From Acidaminococcus fermentans (GTDB lineage: Bacteria > Bacillota_C > Negativicutes > Acidaminococcales > Acidaminococcaceae): DNA of 8,109 nucleotides. Under the pieces are notes generated by a model. It was given only the letters and a program-made list of their open reading frames with translations. It did no database searches and was not told the origin of the DNA. Each line of letters starts with the position of its first letter. Within the stretch, counting starts at the first letter, position 1. The position numbers and the translations under genes are program-made. Of this stretch, positions 6,220 to 8,109 are shown piece by piece. Location: contig SFHH01000096.1 in assembly GCA_004555735.1 (NCBI GenBank), positions 1-8,109 of the forward strand, written 5' to 3'.

Positions 6220-7146
6220 ATGGCTATCACTCCGGAACAGATCCGGTATTTCATCACCGCCTGCCGGTACCAGAATTTCACCAAAGCCGCTGAAGAACTG
6301 CATCTCACCCAACCCGGCCTCAGCAAGGCCATTCGGGAACTGGAAGCACAATGCGGCGCTCCCCTCTGGGAACGGAGGCACAATGCTCTGACACTTACGG
6401 CTGCAGGAAAGGTTTTCTTAGAACAGGCCCAAAAATTCCAGGAACAGTACGAACAACTGGAATACACCGCCCGTTCCCTGGGCTCCGGAGAAGCCCTGCT
6501 GCGGATCGGTCTGGTCCCCATGTGCGGAAACACGATTTTCCCCGCTCTCCACCGTGCTCTCCAGGAAGCCTGGCCCCATCTGCGCATCATGACCACGGAA
6601 GCCACCGGTCCCATCCTCTATTCCCTCCTGGACCAGAAAGAGATCGACTTGGCTCTGTGCGTCACCAATCATCTGCCGGGGAATCCCTACTCCTGCTACG
6701 TGCTGAAAGACAGCCGGCTCATGCTTTTTGTCCACAAAAGCCATCCTCTGGCCCGCCGTTCTGAAGTGGACCTGAAGGACCTGGACGATGAGCCTCTGGT
6801 GCTGTTCACCGATCAGTTCGGCCAGACCCAGTACCTGCGCCGTCTCTTTGCGGCCTGCCAAATCCATCCCCGCATCCTCCACCAGACCACCCAGGTATTC
6901 ACCATCCTGGAATACATCCGGCACCAGGCAGCAGTGGGCTTCCTGTCTGAAGAATTTGCCCAGGACGAAAAGAACCTGGTAGCCATTCCCGTAAAACAGA
7001 TTGCCACCGGTCACGTGAATTTTGTCTGGAACCGGGATCCGGAGCAGTTCCCGGCGCTGAAGCAGTTTTTGGCATTTGTGAAAAAGAGATGGCCCCGGCA
7101 GGGGCAGCAGGACCGATCACGGCTCTCCAGTCGTGAGGCTTTATAG
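6220..7146 (+). CDS. LysR-family transcriptional regulator
   Basis: This is a DNA-binding regulator that typically works as a tetramer and responds to a small-molecule effector. The 308-residue protein has an N-terminal winged helix-turn-helix (about 3-61) with the recognition segment LHLTQPGLSKAIRELE (27-42) and GAPLWERRHNALTLTAAG. A linker helix (about 62-90) follows, then a substrate-binding-protein-like effector domain starting at LLRIGLVP (93-100), with the hinge-type segment LVLFTDQF near 193-200 and AAVGFLSEEFA near 238-247. The last ~19 residues are basic and polar and probably unstructured. It is divergent from the D-malate/tartrate dehydrogenase-like gene and shares a 158-base intergenic region with it. 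By analogy with dmlR-dmlA, it most likely activates that gene in the presence of the substrate and may repress itself. The effector cannot be read from the sequence. Confidence 0.95.
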   Translation: MAITPEQIRYFITACRYQNFTKAAEELHLTQPGLSKAIRELEAQCGAPLWERRHNALTLTAAGKVFLEQAQKFQEQYEQLEYTARSLGSGEALLRIGLVPMCGNTIFPALHRALQEAWPHLRIMTTEATGPILYSLLDQKEIDLALCVTNHLPGNPYSCYVLKDSRLMLFVHKSHPLARRSEVDLKDLDDEPLVLFTDQFGQTQYLRRLFAACQIHPRILHQTTQVFTILEYIRHQAAVGFLSEEFAQDEKNLVAIPVKQIATGHVNFVWNRDPEQFPALKQFLAFVKKRWPRQGQQDRSRLSSREAL

Positions 7147-7151
7147 CTAAA

Positions 7152-7200
7152 AGAGGGGATGTTGCACGTGTGTGGTTTTTACACGTGCAACATCCCCTCT
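7152..7200. terminator. Perfect 20-bp bidirectional terminator hairpin
   Basis: Positions 7152-7171 pair without mismatch to 7181-7200 around a 9-base loop rich in T. The stem begins 5 bases after the lysR stop and ends 20 bases before the adhesin stop, so it can end both convergent transcripts. The following U tracts are modest (CTCTTTCG on the plus strand, TTAGC on the minus strand), but the stem is very stable. Its central part is related to the hairpins at 320-344 and 4952-4984. Confidence 0.85.
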
Positions 7201-7220
7201 CTCTTTCGTCCTATATTCTC

Positions 7221-8109
7221 TTATTTCGCCATCAGCTGTGCCACCAGCTGTTCCAGCTTGGCGATCCGCTGGTTCTGTGCTTCCAGTTCCCGGTCCTGGC
7301 TGGCCAGACGATGGATCATGGCCTGCCGGTCCATACCCGCATAGGGACTGGATTTCCCCAATTTGAAGCTCAGTCCGGCATTGATCATATTTTCCCCATT
7401 GCCGAAATTCCCGGCCACACTGAACATGGTCCGATCATCCGGGCGATAGAAAGCCCCCAGAGCCATGGCACTGGCATCCCGATAGTTGCCGAAGCCTACG
7501 GCGAAATCCCATTTGTCATCGGGATTGAAATCCTGGGGATGGAGTGCCGCCAAAGCTGCCGCCCCGGCCCCCACTTTGTTCAGACGGCTGTCCAGCTTGG
7601 AAATCCGGCCATTTGCCTTGTTGATGTTCTGGGTATTTTCTTCCACCCGGTTTGCCACGCTCTTCAGCTGTCCATAGTTCACTCCGTCCGTATCTTCCGT
7701 CCCAGCTGCCACGTTGGTGATCTTTTTACTGCCGGCATCCACCCCATCTTTTGTCATAGAAGGACCGCCGGCAATGGTCACCCCATCCGTGGAAAGTTTC
7801 GTGCTCCCAGCGGTTACGCTGTCTACGGCAAGATTCTTTTCCAGATTCACAGAAAGGGTATTCCCTTCCACTTTGGTTGACAGGTTTTTCCCATCTCCAA
7901 TGATATTCAGGGTTTCCGAAGGCTTGACTGCCGCGCTCCCCTCATCAGCAGCAAAGTTGGTGGCTTTGGTCTCCGCCAAAATTTCCAAAGGTTTCCCAGG
8001 ATCTGTCTCAGACGGCGTTCCCTGGGAATCGCCTGACCCGGAACCAGCACCGTCCGCTTTCGGTTTGACTTCCGTGCTGTCGGTTGCCGTTTCTCCTCCG
8101 GTCAGATTG
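7221..8109 (-). CDS. YadA-type trimeric autotransporter adhesin, C-terminal part
   Basis: This is the C-terminal portion of an outer-membrane adhesin (type Vc secretion). Three chains form one beta-barrel that carries the stalk and head to the cell surface. The frame stays open to the right edge, so 295 residues are visible and the N-terminus, signal peptide and head lie outside. In window numbering there is first a Gly/Ser/Thr/Pro/Asp-rich segment (about 1-40). It is followed by beta-rich stalk repeats (about 65-127), a neck-like motif KKITNVAAGTEDTDGVNYGQ (128-147), a short coiled coil (about 150-178) and the membrane anchor (about 179-252: GAGAAALAAL, WDFAVGFGNYR, MFSVAGNFG, AGLSFKLG). Unlike the textbook YadA, which ends with the barrel, this chain continues for about 43 residues, with a coiled coil at about 264-295 rich in Gln, Leu and Ala. 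An internal TTG at 7988 is not a real start. Confidence 0.9.
   Translation of the reverse strand, partial: NLTGGETATDSTEVKPKADGAGSGSGDSQGTPSETDPGKPLEILAETKATNFAADEGSAAVKPSETLNIIGDGKNLSTKVEGNTLSVNLEKNLAVDSVTAGSTKLSTDGVTIAGGPSMTKDGVDAGSKKITNVAAGTEDTDGVNYGQLKSVANRVEENTQNINKANGRISKLDSRLNKVGAGAAALAALHPQDFNPDDKWDFAVGFGNYRDASAMALGAFYRPDDRTMFSVAGNFGNGENMINAGLSFKLGKSSPYAGMDRQAMIHRLASQDRELEAQNQRIAKLEQLVAQLMAK

Noticed and set aside
7986..7988. TTG at 7986-7988 as the start of the adhesin
   Set aside because: The frame stays open upstream to the window edge, no ribosome binding site precedes it, and anchor proteins of this family need an N-terminal signal peptide and passenger.
1..8109. CRISPR array, insertion sequence, prophage or defence system
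   Set aside because: No regularly spaced repeats, transposase, integrase or defence-protein motifs were seen on either strand; the genes are housekeeping, metabolic, regulatory and surface proteins.

Overview
The window looks like chromosomal DNA from a diderm Firmicute, most likely a member of the Negativicutes (Acidaminococcus-like). This is inferred from the combination of a compact gatCAB operon, strong AGGAGG-type ribosome binding sites, and a trimeric autotransporter of the YadA type, which needs an outer membrane. The coding sequence is GC-rich, with many C- or G-ending codons, while the intergenic stretches are AT-rich. No database search was possible, so the taxon is a reasoned guess.

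Layout from left to right. Positions 1-356 contain no convincing gene. They hold an AT-rich stretch, a perfect 22-bp hairpin (220-266) and a second hairpin (320-344) just past the end of gatB. Positions 357-3573, on the minus strand, are the gatC-gatA-gatB operon for the tRNA-dependent amidotransferase, with an extended -10 promoter at 3645-3673. Positions 3718-4945, on the plus strand, are a promoter and a PLP enzyme of the Cys/Met metabolism family. A terminator hairpin at 4952-4984 lies between it and the convergent gene at 4991-6061 (minus), a decarboxylating hydroxyacid dehydrogenase of the D-malate/tartrate dehydrogenase type. A LysR-type regulator at 6220-7146 (plus) is divergent from that dehydrogenase. 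Their shared intergenic region holds a good sigma70 promoter for the dehydrogenase and repeats suited to a LysR operator. A perfect 20-bp hairpin at 7152-7200 ends both lysR and the last gene, a YadA-type adhesin on the minus strand, whose N-terminal part lies beyond the right edge.

How the genes work together. GatCAB amidates Glu-tRNA(Gln) and/or Asp-tRNA(Asn) for translation. The divergent lysR-dehydrogenase pair resembles the E. coli dmlR-dmlA arrangement and is probably a substrate-induced catabolic unit for D-malate, tartrate or a related acid. The PLP enzyme belongs to sulfur amino acid metabolism, and the adhesin is a separate surface protein.

No new multi-gene system is evident. The points most worth a second look are the family of related intergenic hairpins with a compensatory base-pair change, the operator layout at the dehydrogenase/lysR promoter region, a ribosome binding site inside a hairpin loop before lysR, and a coiled-coil extension after the beta-barrel of the adhesin.
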